From assembly GCA_903825065.1 (NCBI GenBank), contig CAIJZG010000010.1:1-7594 (forward strand): a stretch of 7,594 nucleotides of DNA. Direction: 5' to 3'. The stretch is from an uncultured Bacteroidota bacterium (GTDB taxonomy: Bacteria; Bacteroidota; Bacteroidia; Chitinophagales; Chitinophagaceae). Both the position numbers and the translations under genes were made by a program. The first letter of the stretch is position 1, and each line of letters begins with the position of its first letter. Under the pieces are notes generated by a model. The model worked only from the letters and a program-made list of their open reading frames with translations, searched no databases and was not told the DNA's origin. Shown here in pieces: positions 1 through 6,512 of the stretch.

Positions 1-53
1 AAGTCTGGGGTTAATAGAAATTAGTTATCCTCACTCTTATCTCTTCACTTTTT
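1..53. other. Short flank downstream of lptD, no feature seen
   Basis: These 53 bases lie beyond the stop codon of the leftward lptD gene. I see no convincing hairpin followed by a T-run on the lptD strand, and no start codon or recognisable protein end. All three rightward frames are either closed quickly or run into lptD antisense, so a neighbouring gene could end here but cannot be identified. Confidence 0.5.
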
Positions 54-2741
54 TTAGTAGTTCGAAAACGTTCTGCTTCGATTGATTTTTAAATCACGTA
101 AGATCCCTGATTTTGGATTCAAAGTGATATTGAAAGAACGATATAACCCAATTGGGGTAACATTAATTGCCAATTGCCAACAATGCATTTCTCGGGTAAT
201 AAACATACTTAACTGTTGCAATTTCCCTTGATTAAAATCATAATAACCAGTACCTCCCATTTTCCATTTTGGAGTTAATGTAAAATCTCCATTGAAATTT
301 GTAGAAGAATATATATTACTTACCCAACCACTATAATCGGGCTTTAGTGTTTTAGTATAATTCAACGAGTAGGAAAAACTTAACGACCATGGCACATTAA
401 AGTCAGTAAACTCTGCAGGATTCGCTCTGGCAAATTGTAATTGCCTTTGCTGTTCGTCTGGAGTCATAAAGGGGTCTATTGGCAATTCTTTACTCTCTTT
501 TCCAGCTTTTTCATCTTTTGATTTACTCTTAAAAGATGTGGAAATTGCTAAATTAGCACTAGTGATTCTACCAAATTTAAAATGAGCTGGATCAAACAAT
601 AATTGATTTACTCGATATCCTTTATTATCAGTTTTATAAGGATCAAGATTGGCGTTGGCTGTAATATTTATTTTTTCAAATAATGTGCTTCTGGCATACA
701 AATTAAAATTACCCACTGCAAAACTATCAGCCATGAAATTGTAATTCGATGAAAAACCAAACCCATCAATCAGTTTCACTTTTTTTGTAGCCACTCCCGT
801 TGAATCGGATTTATCCTTCACTTTCATTTCTAATAAATTATCTACACCAAAACCCATCCCCCCAAATTTGCCTTCTGAAAAAGACCCTAAAATTCCACCG
901 TCGAATTGAGAAAAACGAACCTTCCTACCTGAAGTATCTACCTGGGTAGTATAGAAAAAGCTTTTGGCCATATCAGGCTTATAATTGATAGAAATATTAG
1001 GTCTTATCTCGTGCCTGATTGCTTTAAGCCAACTGGATTTTTTAAACTGATACGTTCCAAAAATTCTAGTATTAACGCCTATACCAAAGCTCATTTGTCT
1101 CGCAGTATAGAACCCTTTTTGAATAACCGTATCTACTTTTTGTTTAGCGCTATCCCAGCTCTTAAAATTGCGTTGTCCATACCATCTTTCTTCGTAAGCT
1201 ATACTTGGCGCTATCGTTATTGGCCCTAATGAGGGCAGCGATAAAGAGATAGGAATAGTATGTTGCGCACCCCACTGCATGGTATCCAACATTCTTTTAA
1301 AGTTGAAAGTACTATCATAAAAAGAAAACTGGTTTTGCAGATTCCCACTATATCCCAATCCGAGTTTTTCATACCATTTAGGAGCACCGATACTTTCTTT
1401 TTTCTGGAAAGGATAGAAAGTAATTACATTAAAATTAGCTGTTGGCAAATTCATATTTACTAATCCGGTAACACTATTCTGGTTATGATTTGCATTCAAT
1501 GAAAGATTGTATTTCCCACCCCAATCTTTTCCATAATTAATAGAAGAACTTAACTGGTTATTATAATTCTGATAAGGATTATTGAGCAATGTTTTATTAA
1601 ACTTTGTACTACCAAAATTTACACTTGCACCGAAAGTTGTTCCCGGTCTTGCTCGTTGATCACTAGAATGACTCCAGTTAATCATGTAAGATTTTGTAAT
1701 ATTAAATTCATCCAGACTGGTTCCCGACTTATTCAAAATTTTACTGTTCTGAAATGTCAAATTCAAATTTCCAGTATAACGATATCTCTTTATATATTTT
1801 GAATTTATATTTACCAACCATCCTCCATACGAATAAAGATTCGCTCTTGTAGTAAAATCAAGATTTTCATTGATTACTTTATAATACCCGAAATTTTCAA
1901 GACCCACGCCAAAATCCTGGCTTGTTATAAATGAAGGAGGCAAAATTCCAGAATGTCTGCCTCGGTTTAAGGGATAAATACCGAAAGGAATACCAATTGG
2001 AATAGGCACGCCTTCAAACTCTGGAAATGTAGGACCAGATACACCAATTTTATCATTGATGATTTTCATTTTCATAGTCCTAAATGCAAAGTGGGGTGTA
2101 TCTAAATTACAGGTGGTAAACCTTGCCCTTCTTGCAAAGGCCTCATCTTTATTGATCTTTTTTAGTTTTTGGGCATTCACATAAATTTCACCTTCTTGTA
2201 AAAATGTATTTTGTATAAAAGCTTTTCCGGTCTTAGTGTTGAAGGCAATCGTATCACTGATGGTTTTAGTTTGACCTTGATCAAAATGTGGTTTATTCAA
2301 AGGGTTATGAGAAGTATCGGTACCTCCAAAAGCCCTGATTTCTTGATTTTGCTGATCATATTGTATGGTATTAGCATCCAACTTCATATCCTTATAATCC
2401 ATTCTTGCTTTACCATATAAATAAAACTGTTTGGTTGGAATTATCAACACTCCGGAATCATCCCCACTATATTTTATAGGTGCATCAATAGAATCTTTTG
2501 AAATAATAAGGGTGTCGATATGTGGTACGCTATCTTGAAAAGTGGTATCTCCCGATTCTTTATCAATTAAAAATTTGGGGGTTGGCTTAACTGGAACCGT
2601 ATCTATTCGATGGGCTTTAATAGAAAAAACAAGCCGAAAAGGAGCTTTAGCTGCATTTGAATGAATTGTTAATATCAGTAAATAACCCGCCACTACAATA
2701 GCAAGGAAGGTTTTTACGTTAAATTTGCACAGTTTGCTCAT
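54..2741 (-). CDS. lptD: LPS-assembly protein LptD (OstA/Imp family), Bacteroidota type
   Basis: This 895-residue protein is the probable outer-membrane translocon that, with the lipoprotein LptE, inserts lipopolysaccharide into the outer leaflet. Residues about 1-30 form a signal peptide (a hydrophobic run ending HSNA, then AKAPF). Residues about 95-240 look like the periplasmic OstA beta-jellyroll (YLYGKARMDYKDMKLDANTI). From about 240 onward it is a long run of alternating aromatic and polar strands, as in a large beta-barrel. The block at residues 246-310 (IPIGIPFGIYPLNRGRHSG, then ENFGYYKVINENLDFTTRAN) matches the LptD family signature of a Pro/Arg-Ser-Gly turn followed by 'YY..I..N.D.T'. 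The mature part has only two cysteines, Cys211 and Cys854. The C-terminal strand ends in aromatic residues (RSRTFSNY), as outer-membrane barrel substrates of the BAM machine usually do. The ATG at 2741 is the only start that keeps the signal peptide, and the next in-frame Met is at about residue 114. It is transcribed divergently from the amidase. Family membership is firm; LPS substrate specificity is inferred. Confidence 0.93.
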   Translation of the reverse strand: MSKLCKFNVKTFLAIVVAGYLLILTIHSNAAKAPFRLVFSIKAHRIDTVPVKPTPKFLIDKESGDTTFQDSVPHIDTLIISKDSIDAPIKYSGDDSGVLIIPTKQFYLYGKARMDYKDMKLDANTIQYDQQNQEIRAFGGTDTSHNPLNKPHFDQGQTKTISDTIAFNTKTGKAFIQNTFLQEGEIYVNAQKLKKINKDEAFARRARFTTCNLDTPHFAFRTMKMKIINDKIGVSGPTFPEFEGVPIPIGIPFGIYPLNRGRHSGILPPSFITSQDFGVGLENFGYYKVINENLDFTTRANLYSYGGWLVNINSKYIKRYRYTGNLNLTFQNSKILNKSGTSLDEFNITKSYMINWSHSSDQRARPGTTFGASVNFGSTKFNKTLLNNPYQNYNNQLSSSINYGKDWGGKYNLSLNANHNQNSVTGLVNMNLPTANFNVITFYPFQKKESIGAPKWYEKLGLGYSGNLQNQFSFYDSTFNFKRMLDTMQWGAQHTIPISLSLPSLGPITIAPSIAYEERWYGQRNFKSWDSAKQKVDTVIQKGFYTARQMSFGIGVNTRIFGTYQFKKSSWLKAIRHEIRPNISINYKPDMAKSFFYTTQVDTSGRKVRFSQFDGGILGSFSEGKFGGMGFGVDNLLEMKVKDKSDSTGVATKKVKLIDGFGFSSNYNFMADSFAVGNFNLYARSTLFEKINITANANLDPYKTDNKGYRVNQLLFDPAHFKFGRITSANLAISTSFKSKSKDEKAGKESKELPIDPFMTPDEQQRQLQFARANPAEFTDFNVPWSLSFSYSLNYTKTLKPDYSGWVSNIYSSTNFNGDFTLTPKWKMGGTGYYDFNQGKLQQLSMFITREMHCWQLAINVTPIGLYRSFNITLNPKSGILRDLKINRSRTFSNY

Positions 2742-2752
2742 AGTTATCGGGG

Positions 2753-2760
2753 CAAAAATA
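2753..2760 (-). promoter_or_regulatory. Candidate Bacteroidota -7 box upstream of lptD
   Basis: On the minus strand these eight bases read TATTTTTG, an exact fit to the Bacteroidota -7 consensus TAnnTTTG. The box lies 11 nt before the lptD start codon, in the 71-bp divergent gap. No clear TTTG -33 box sits at the usual spacing (about 19-21 nt); the nearest T-run is TTTT at 2776-2779, 15 nt away. A promoter here would give a very short leader. In AT-rich DNA such a match can occur by chance. Confidence 0.3.
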
Positions 2761-2782
2761 AGGCCTTCGAAGTGTAAAATGG

Positions 2783-2790
2783 TAAGTGTG
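2783..2790 (+). promoter_or_regulatory. Weak candidate -7 box upstream of the amidase gene
   Basis: The plus strand reads TAAGTGTG here, one mismatch from the Bacteroidota -7 consensus TAnnTTTG. It lies 22 nt before the amidase ATG in the divergent gap, where a rightward promoter must almost certainly lie. No matching -33 TTTG was found upstream, so the exact site is uncertain. Confidence 0.17.
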
Positions 2791-2812
2791 AAAAATCCTT
2801 TAACGAATTGAT

Positions 2813-3595
2813 ATGATGCGAAGATATTTTGTTGCTTTTATTTTGTTAAGTTTTTGTTGGTTAATTGGTATGTCTTTTACCCAAGACAAGACTAATCCTA
2901 GCCAAAAACAGGCACTTAGAAAAATAATTATTGACCCAGGCCATGGTGGCGCAGATGGTGGAGCTCGTGGCAGTTTCTCTAATGAAAAAGATATTGCTTT
3001 AGCAGTTTCTTTGAAATTAGAACAAATGTTACACGACGAATTGCCTGAAGTGGAAATTGTAATGACAAGAAGGACCGACGTATTCAACTCCGTAATTCAG
3101 AAAGCCAATATCGCCAACCAAGCCAGAGGCGATTTATTTGTGTGTATTCACGTAAATGATGTGCCTCCAATTTATCATAAAGAGGTTACAGGGCATCATA
3201 CAGAAACATATTACACAGGAAAGGGTGCTAAAAAAAAGAAACACACTAAAACTGTAACCGAATACAATCATTGGACCACCCCTAATCCGGCCAAAGGAAC
3301 TGAAACATATATTTATGGGGTGGGAAAGACAGATGCTAAGAAAGAAGCACTTAGCGAAAATATGGATCTATATATGGATAGTGTGTCAGCCAAAGAATTA
3401 AAGGACTTTGATCCAAATGACCCAACCAAAATGATGATTTCCACTATTAAAACTCAGCAATACTTTCAAAGGAGTGCCAACCTGGCTTTAACGATTGAGG
3501 ATGAATTTCAAAAAGTTGGCAGAATAAGTCGCCAAGCCCAGCAAAGGCAAAAGGAATTTGGGTTTTACAAGCCGTTGCTATGCCATCTGTATTAA
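2813..3595 (+). CDS. N-acetylmuramoyl-L-alanine amidase (Amidase_3 / AmiC type), frame broken before the catalytic Glu
   Basis: This is a zinc amidase that would cleave the bond between N-acetylmuramic acid and the stem peptide in periplasmic peptidoglycan. Residues 1-24 are a signal peptide (MMRRYFVAFILLSFCW...). The Amidase_3 core begins at KIIIDPGHGGADGG with zinc ligand His44, followed by Glu58 in NEKDIALAVSL and His113 in DLFVCIHVND. Residues about 117-160 are a Lys/His-rich insertion, after which the family GTETY motif appears (162-166). As read, the frame ends after RQQRQ-like sequence with an unrelated tail (KEFGFYKPLLCHLY). The expected end (KGIWVLQAVAMPSVLIETGF) lies in the -1 frame and reaches a stop at 3742-3744. 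Restoring one base near 3551-3555 gives a 310-residue protein with catalytic Glu263, a normal end for the family. As read, the 260-residue product lacks that glutamate and should be inactive. The start is one of two adjacent ATGs (2813, 2816). The cause could be a true mutation, a sequencing error or recoding; an error or recent deletion seems most likely. Confidence 0.9.
   Translation: MMRRYFVAFILLSFCWLIGMSFTQDKTNPSQKQALRKIIIDPGHGGADGGARGSFSNEKDIALAVSLKLEQMLHDELPEVEIVMTRRTDVFNSVIQKANIANQARGDLFVCIHVNDVPPIYHKEVTGHHTETYYTGKGAKKKKHTKTVTEYNHWTTPNPAKGTETYIYGVGKTDAKKEALSENMDLYMDSVSAKELKDFDPNDPTKMMISTIKTQQYFQRSANLALTIEDEFQKVGRISRQAQQRQKEFGFYKPLLCHLY
3549..3555 (+). other. Frameshift site in the amidase gene (-1)
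   Basis: In the incoming frame the codons are CAA AAG GAA TTT. Re-reading the G at 3553 (or adding one G to the GG at 3553-3554) gives AAG GGA ATT TGG, that is K-G-I-W, which restores the family sequence exactly. The A_AAG tetramer at 3550-3553 resembles the minimal -1 slippery motif known from some IS3-family elements. No canonical X_XXY_YYZ heptamer is present. Confidence 0.85.
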
Positions 3596-3744
3596 TTGAA
3601 ACAGGTTTTATATCAAATCCAGAGGAAGAGACCTATTTAAATAGTGAGGATGGTCAGCGTGAAATATGTGAAGTAATCATCCGATCCCTAAAAAGGTATA
3701 AGTATTCATTAGAAAAACAGATTTCAGGTGTTGGCAATAAATAA
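3553..3744 (+). pseudogene. Out-of-frame C-terminal part of the Amidase_3 domain
   Basis: This stretch has 63 codons in the -1 frame relative to the amidase start. It encodes the end of the Amidase_3 fold: GIWVLQAVAMPSVLIETGF, then ISNPEEETYLNSEDGQ, then a final helix with SLKRYKYSL and a stop at 3742-3744. The glutamate in SVLIETGF corresponds to the catalytic glutamate of the family (Glu263 in the restored protein), and NPEEE..L.SE.GQ is also a conserved family block. There is no suitable start codon at its head, so it is not an independent gene. The absence of stops or decay argues that the frameshift is recent, artefactual or bypassed. Confidence 0.88.
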
Positions 3745-3804
3745 TTTGTTCCATTCTTCTAATTTTTAACAGCCAGTTCGCTGCAGCATCACAGGAAGAA
3801 ACCT

Positions 3805-3812
3805 TAGTTTTG
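3805..3812 (+). promoter_or_regulatory. Candidate Bacteroidota -7 box upstream of the MCE gene
   Basis: TAGTTTTG matches the consensus TAnnTTTG exactly and lies 5 nt before the MCE start codon. It is in the 73-bp gap (3745-3817) after the amidase. No good -33 TTTG is seen at proper spacing; the closest is TTCG at 3777-3780. If used, the transcript would be leaderless or nearly so. The gap also contains GCTGCAGC (3780-3787), a short palindrome, and no terminator-like hairpin with a T-run. Confidence 0.25.
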
Positions 3813-3817
3813 CTGAT

Positions 3818-4828
3818 ATGAAGATATCAAACGAAACCAAGGTGGGGGCTTTAACAGCCATAGCCATTACCTTACTCATCCTAGGATATAATTTCATCCG
3901 CGGTAAAACGCTTTTCAAAACAGGTCATTACATATTTGCAAAATATAAAGACACCAAACAAATAATGGTCTCTAATCCTGTTTATATAAACGGGTTTCAG
4001 GTTGGAGCTGTATTTGAAATCGAGAATTCAGATAAAAATCTTTCCAGCATTTTGGTTACAATAAAATTGAAAGATTATTATATGATCCCAGATAATTCAA
4101 CGGCTGTAATTAGGGAAAGTATGTTGGGTACACCAAGCATTGAAATCAAGCTTGGAAGTTCTCAAAAAGGCATGTTAACTGGCGATACAATTGCTACAGT
4201 TTCTGAGCCTGGTATGATTGGAGAAGTAGCAAATAAATTAGAACCCGTAGCAGATCAATTAAAACATACGTTAAGCTCATTAGATAATGTATTAAAAAAT
4301 ATCAATAGCGTTTTTGATCCTTCTACCAAAAACAACTTACAATCTGTAGTTGCAAATTTGAATGCAACAACAGCAACACTGGTTGGATCAGCTGCATCTA
4401 TCGAAAAATTGCTCAACCAACAATCAGGCAGTATTACTCAATCAATGAATAATGTAAATAGTTTTACCAAAAACTTAGCAGACAATAATGAGAAACTTTC
4501 CAGAACAATGACCAATGTAGAAAAAACAACCGCACAATTGTCGCAGGCTGATATCAATGGAAGTGTGGCACAATTAAAATTGGCATTAGAAAAATTAAAT
4601 TCTGTTTTATCAAAAGCGGATTCTCAAGAAGGCTCATTAGGAAAATTATTGAACGATAAATCTTTATACAATAACCTGAACAATTCTATACATAGTGCCA
4701 ATATTTTATTGGACGATTTACGTGTTCATCCCAAGCGCTATGTTCAATTATCTATTTTTGGAAAAAAAGATAAAAGTGGACCATTAATGGCTCCCATCAA
4801 TGATTCTACCAAGTTAATTCAGAAATGA
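3818..4828 (+). CDS. MlaD-family MCE domain lipid-transport protein
   Basis: This is a 336-residue inner-membrane-anchored periplasmic protein. MCE proteins form hexameric rings or tubes that carry phospholipids between the membranes, usually with an MlaE/MlaF permease and ATPase that are not in this window. Residues about 8-26 form one N-terminal transmembrane helix (VGALTAIAITLLILGYNFI). Residues about 36-114 are the MCE/MlaD beta-barrel domain, including NPVYINGFQVGAV and the late strand MLGTPSIEIKLG followed by GDTI. Residues about 137-265 are a long helical, coiled-coil-like region rich in Asn, Ser and Leu. The tail, GSLGKLLND at 272-280 and HPKRYVQLSIFGKK at 304-317, is typical of Bacteroidota MCE proteins. 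The ATG at 3818 is the first in frame after the stop at 3767-3769, and no Shine-Dalgarno sequence is placed close to it. The gene overlaps the next by 4 bp, so the two are probably translated together. Transport direction and cargo cannot be read from the sequence. Confidence 0.94.
   Translation: MKISNETKVGALTAIAITLLILGYNFIRGKTLFKTGHYIFAKYKDTKQIMVSNPVYINGFQVGAVFEIENSDKNLSSILVTIKLKDYYMIPDNSTAVIRESMLGTPSIEIKLGSSQKGMLTGDTIATVSEPGMIGEVANKLEPVADQLKHTLSSLDNVLKNINSVFDPSTKNNLQSVVANLNATTATLVGSAASIEKLLNQQSGSITQSMNNVNSFTKNLADNNEKLSRTMTNVEKTTAQLSQADINGSVAQLKLALEKLNSVLSKADSQEGSLGKLLNDKSLYNNLNNSIHSANILLDDLRVHPKRYVQLSIFGKKDKSGPLMAPINDSTKLIQK
4825..4828 (+). promoter_or_regulatory. ATGA start/stop overlap between the MCE and OstA-like genes
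   Basis: The ATG of the OstA-like gene overlaps the TGA of the MCE gene as ATGA. This arrangement usually means one mRNA and coupled translation by termination-reinitiation. There is no separate leader or promoter space, and it fixes the downstream start, which is followed directly by a good signal peptide. Confidence 0.85.
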
Positions 4829-6483
4829 TTCACACTACTAAATGGCTATTTGCTTTAATGCTGTTCATGACAGTCAATAGTTCCTTTGCACAAAGGAATC
4901 CTACTGATACTGTTGTGCCAGGAAAACAAATCAATATTATCAGGGCTTTAAGATATAGTGCAGTTAAGGTTGATAGTGTTACCAATCTGATATCACTTGC
5001 AGGAGATAAAAGTGGAGACGTTGTTTTAAAGCAAGAAAATACTTGGATATATGCTGATAGTATTGTTTTGAATTCACTTCAAAATATGTTAGAAGCCTAT
5101 GGCAATGTTCATATCAATGATGCAGATAGTGTACATACTTATGCACAGTATCTCAAATATTTAGGTAAAGAAAAAAAAGCATTCCTAAAAACAAAAGTGA
5201 AGCTAACGGATGGCAATGGTGTTCTTACAACTGATGACTTGGATTACGATGTAACTTTGAAAATAGGGGTCTATCGAAGTGGAGGTAAATTAGTTGATAA
5301 GAAAACAACACTCACAAGTACTGAGGGATACTATTACGGGGAAACCAAAGATGTTATTTTTAAAAACAAAGTACATCTTGTAGACCCCGATACAAAGATT
5401 GATACAGACACTCTACAATATAATACAAGTACTAAAATAGCCACATTTACTTGTCCAAGTATTATATACAATGAAAGCAGAATCATCCATACCAAAGATG
5501 GTTTTTTTGATACCAAAAACAAACGTGGCACATTACATCAACGTTCAATAATCGATGATAGTACCTTCACATTTACAGCTGATGACATGGTATTTGATGA
5601 TTCAACAGGTTTGAGCGAATTCAGTGGCAATGCAGTTTATAGAAGCAAAGACACCGCCCAAGGTTATGATTTAGTTGCGAATAATATCAAGACTAACAAA
5701 AAGAAATCTGCGATGCTTGCCACACAAAAACCAATACTATTGATAAAGCAAGCAAAAGATTCCATCTTTGTTTCAGCAGATACTTTATATACCGCGAAAC
5801 TTTCCGAATTGCTTAAAACCAGAAAAGTTCCATCTATTAGGGATTCTACTTCAAAACGCACTAGCAGAGATACTTTAACCGAAAAAGAAAGAGCAGATGA
5901 AGATAGTACGCATGATAAATTTATTGAAGCATTCTATCACGTAAAAATTTATTCTGATTCTTTACAAGCGGTAGGGGATAGCTTATTCTATTCATTACAA
6001 GATTCGGTTTTTAGACTTTTCAAAGATCCTATTGCATGGTCAAAAGATAACCAGATCAGTGGCGACACCATTTATCTTTATTTGCAAAATAAAAAACCTG
6101 AAAGGTTATTGGTTTTTGAGAATGCAATGGCATTAAGTAAAGCAGATAGCAGTGCAAACTTTTATAACCAAATGAAAGGCATTTTAATTCGTGCAGAGTT
6201 TCTTGATGGGCAAATAAATTTTATGCAGGCAAAAGGGAATGCTGAAAATGTTTACTATGGGTTAGATGAAAATAAACATTTCACAGGGGTAAATAAATCT
6301 GAAGCAGAAATGATTGACATAGAATTCGATGATAATAAACCTAAAAAAATTGTCTGGCGAAATAATCTAACAGGTAATGCTTACCCAATGAGGCAGGTTG
6401 ATCATGAAGAACTCAAACTTCGAAATTTTAAATGGCAGAACGAAAAAAGGCCAAAGAGTAAATTCGATATTTTGGTTAACTAA
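4825..6483 (+). CDS. OstA/LptA-like periplasmic protein (OstA_2 type)
   Basis: This 552-residue secreted protein carries repeated OstA/LptA-type beta-jellyroll sequence. The family includes LptA, which forms the periplasmic bridge carrying LPS from the inner-membrane Lpt complex to LptD. Residues 1-22 are a signal peptide ending SSFA before QRNPTD. The first OstA region (about 35-190) contains NTWIYADSIVLNS and AYGNVHINDADSVHTYAQYL. A second region (about 185-300) contains DTDTLQYNTSTKIATF and FTADDMVFDDSTGLSEFSG. A charged linker (about 327-365) leads to a third OstA-like lobe (about 366-520) with VKIYSDSLQAVGDSLFYS and ISGDTIYLYLQNKKPERL. It is about three times the length of E. coli LptA (185 residues), so it may span the periplasm as one chain instead of an oligomer; that is inference. 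It ends in LRNFKWQ and a Lys/Arg-rich tail. It has one cysteine, Cys210. Its partnership with the LptD across the cluster is likely but not shown by sequence alone. Confidence 0.91.
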   Translation: MIHTTKWLFALMLFMTVNSSFAQRNPTDTVVPGKQINIIRALRYSAVKVDSVTNLISLAGDKSGDVVLKQENTWIYADSIVLNSLQNMLEAYGNVHINDADSVHTYAQYLKYLGKEKKAFLKTKVKLTDGNGVLTTDDLDYDVTLKIGVYRSGGKLVDKKTTLTSTEGYYYGETKDVIFKNKVHLVDPDTKIDTDTLQYNTSTKIATFTCPSIIYNESRIIHTKDGFFDTKNKRGTLHQRSIIDDSTFTFTADDMVFDDSTGLSEFSGNAVYRSKDTAQGYDLVANNIKTNKKKSAMLATQKPILLIKQAKDSIFVSADTLYTAKLSELLKTRKVPSIRDSTSKRTSRDTLTEKERADEDSTHDKFIEAFYHVKIYSDSLQAVGDSLFYSLQDSVFRLFKDPIAWSKDNQISGDTIYLYLQNKKPERLLVFENAMALSKADSSANFYNQMKGILIRAEFLDGQINFMQAKGNAENVYYGLDENKHFTGVNKSEAEMIDIEFDDNKPKKIVWRNNLTGNAYPMRQVDHEELKLRNFKWQNEKRPKSKFDILVN

Positions 6484-6484
6484 T

Positions 6485-6496
6485 ATTCAATTGAAT
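6485..6496. repeat. 12-bp perfect palindrome in the gap before nhaA
   Basis: ATTCAATTGAAT is a perfect inverted repeat lying two bases after the OstA-like stop codon and 16 nt before the nhaA ATG. It could be an operator for a dimeric regulator of nhaA. It is AT-rich and short, and several such palindromes are expected by chance in a window this size, so the functional call is weak. Confidence 0.3.
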
Positions 6497-6512
6497 TTAG
6501 TATTTTCCATTT

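Noticed and set aside
1011..1463. Two plus-strand open frames of about 70 codons inside lptD
   Set aside because: They are antisense shadows of the LptD barrel region, with no start signals or recognisable protein features.
2800..3087. A 95-codon minus-strand open frame over the amidase start
   Set aside because: It is antisense to the amidase signal peptide and zinc-binding region, which are clearly real. The product resembles no family I recognise.
3794..3800. Shine-Dalgarno-like GGAAGAA before the MCE gene
   Set aside because: It ends 17 nt before the ATG, too far for normal use, and Bacteroidota generally do not rely on Shine-Dalgarno pairing.
3745..3817. Possible transcription terminator between the amidase and the MCE gene
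   Set aside because: The only inverted repeat I found is the 8-bp GCTGCAGC with no loop and no following T-run, so it does not look like an intrinsic terminator.
5334..5861. Two 65-codon minus-strand open frames inside the OstA-like gene
   Set aside because: They are antisense to conserved OstA-type sequence and have no supporting features.
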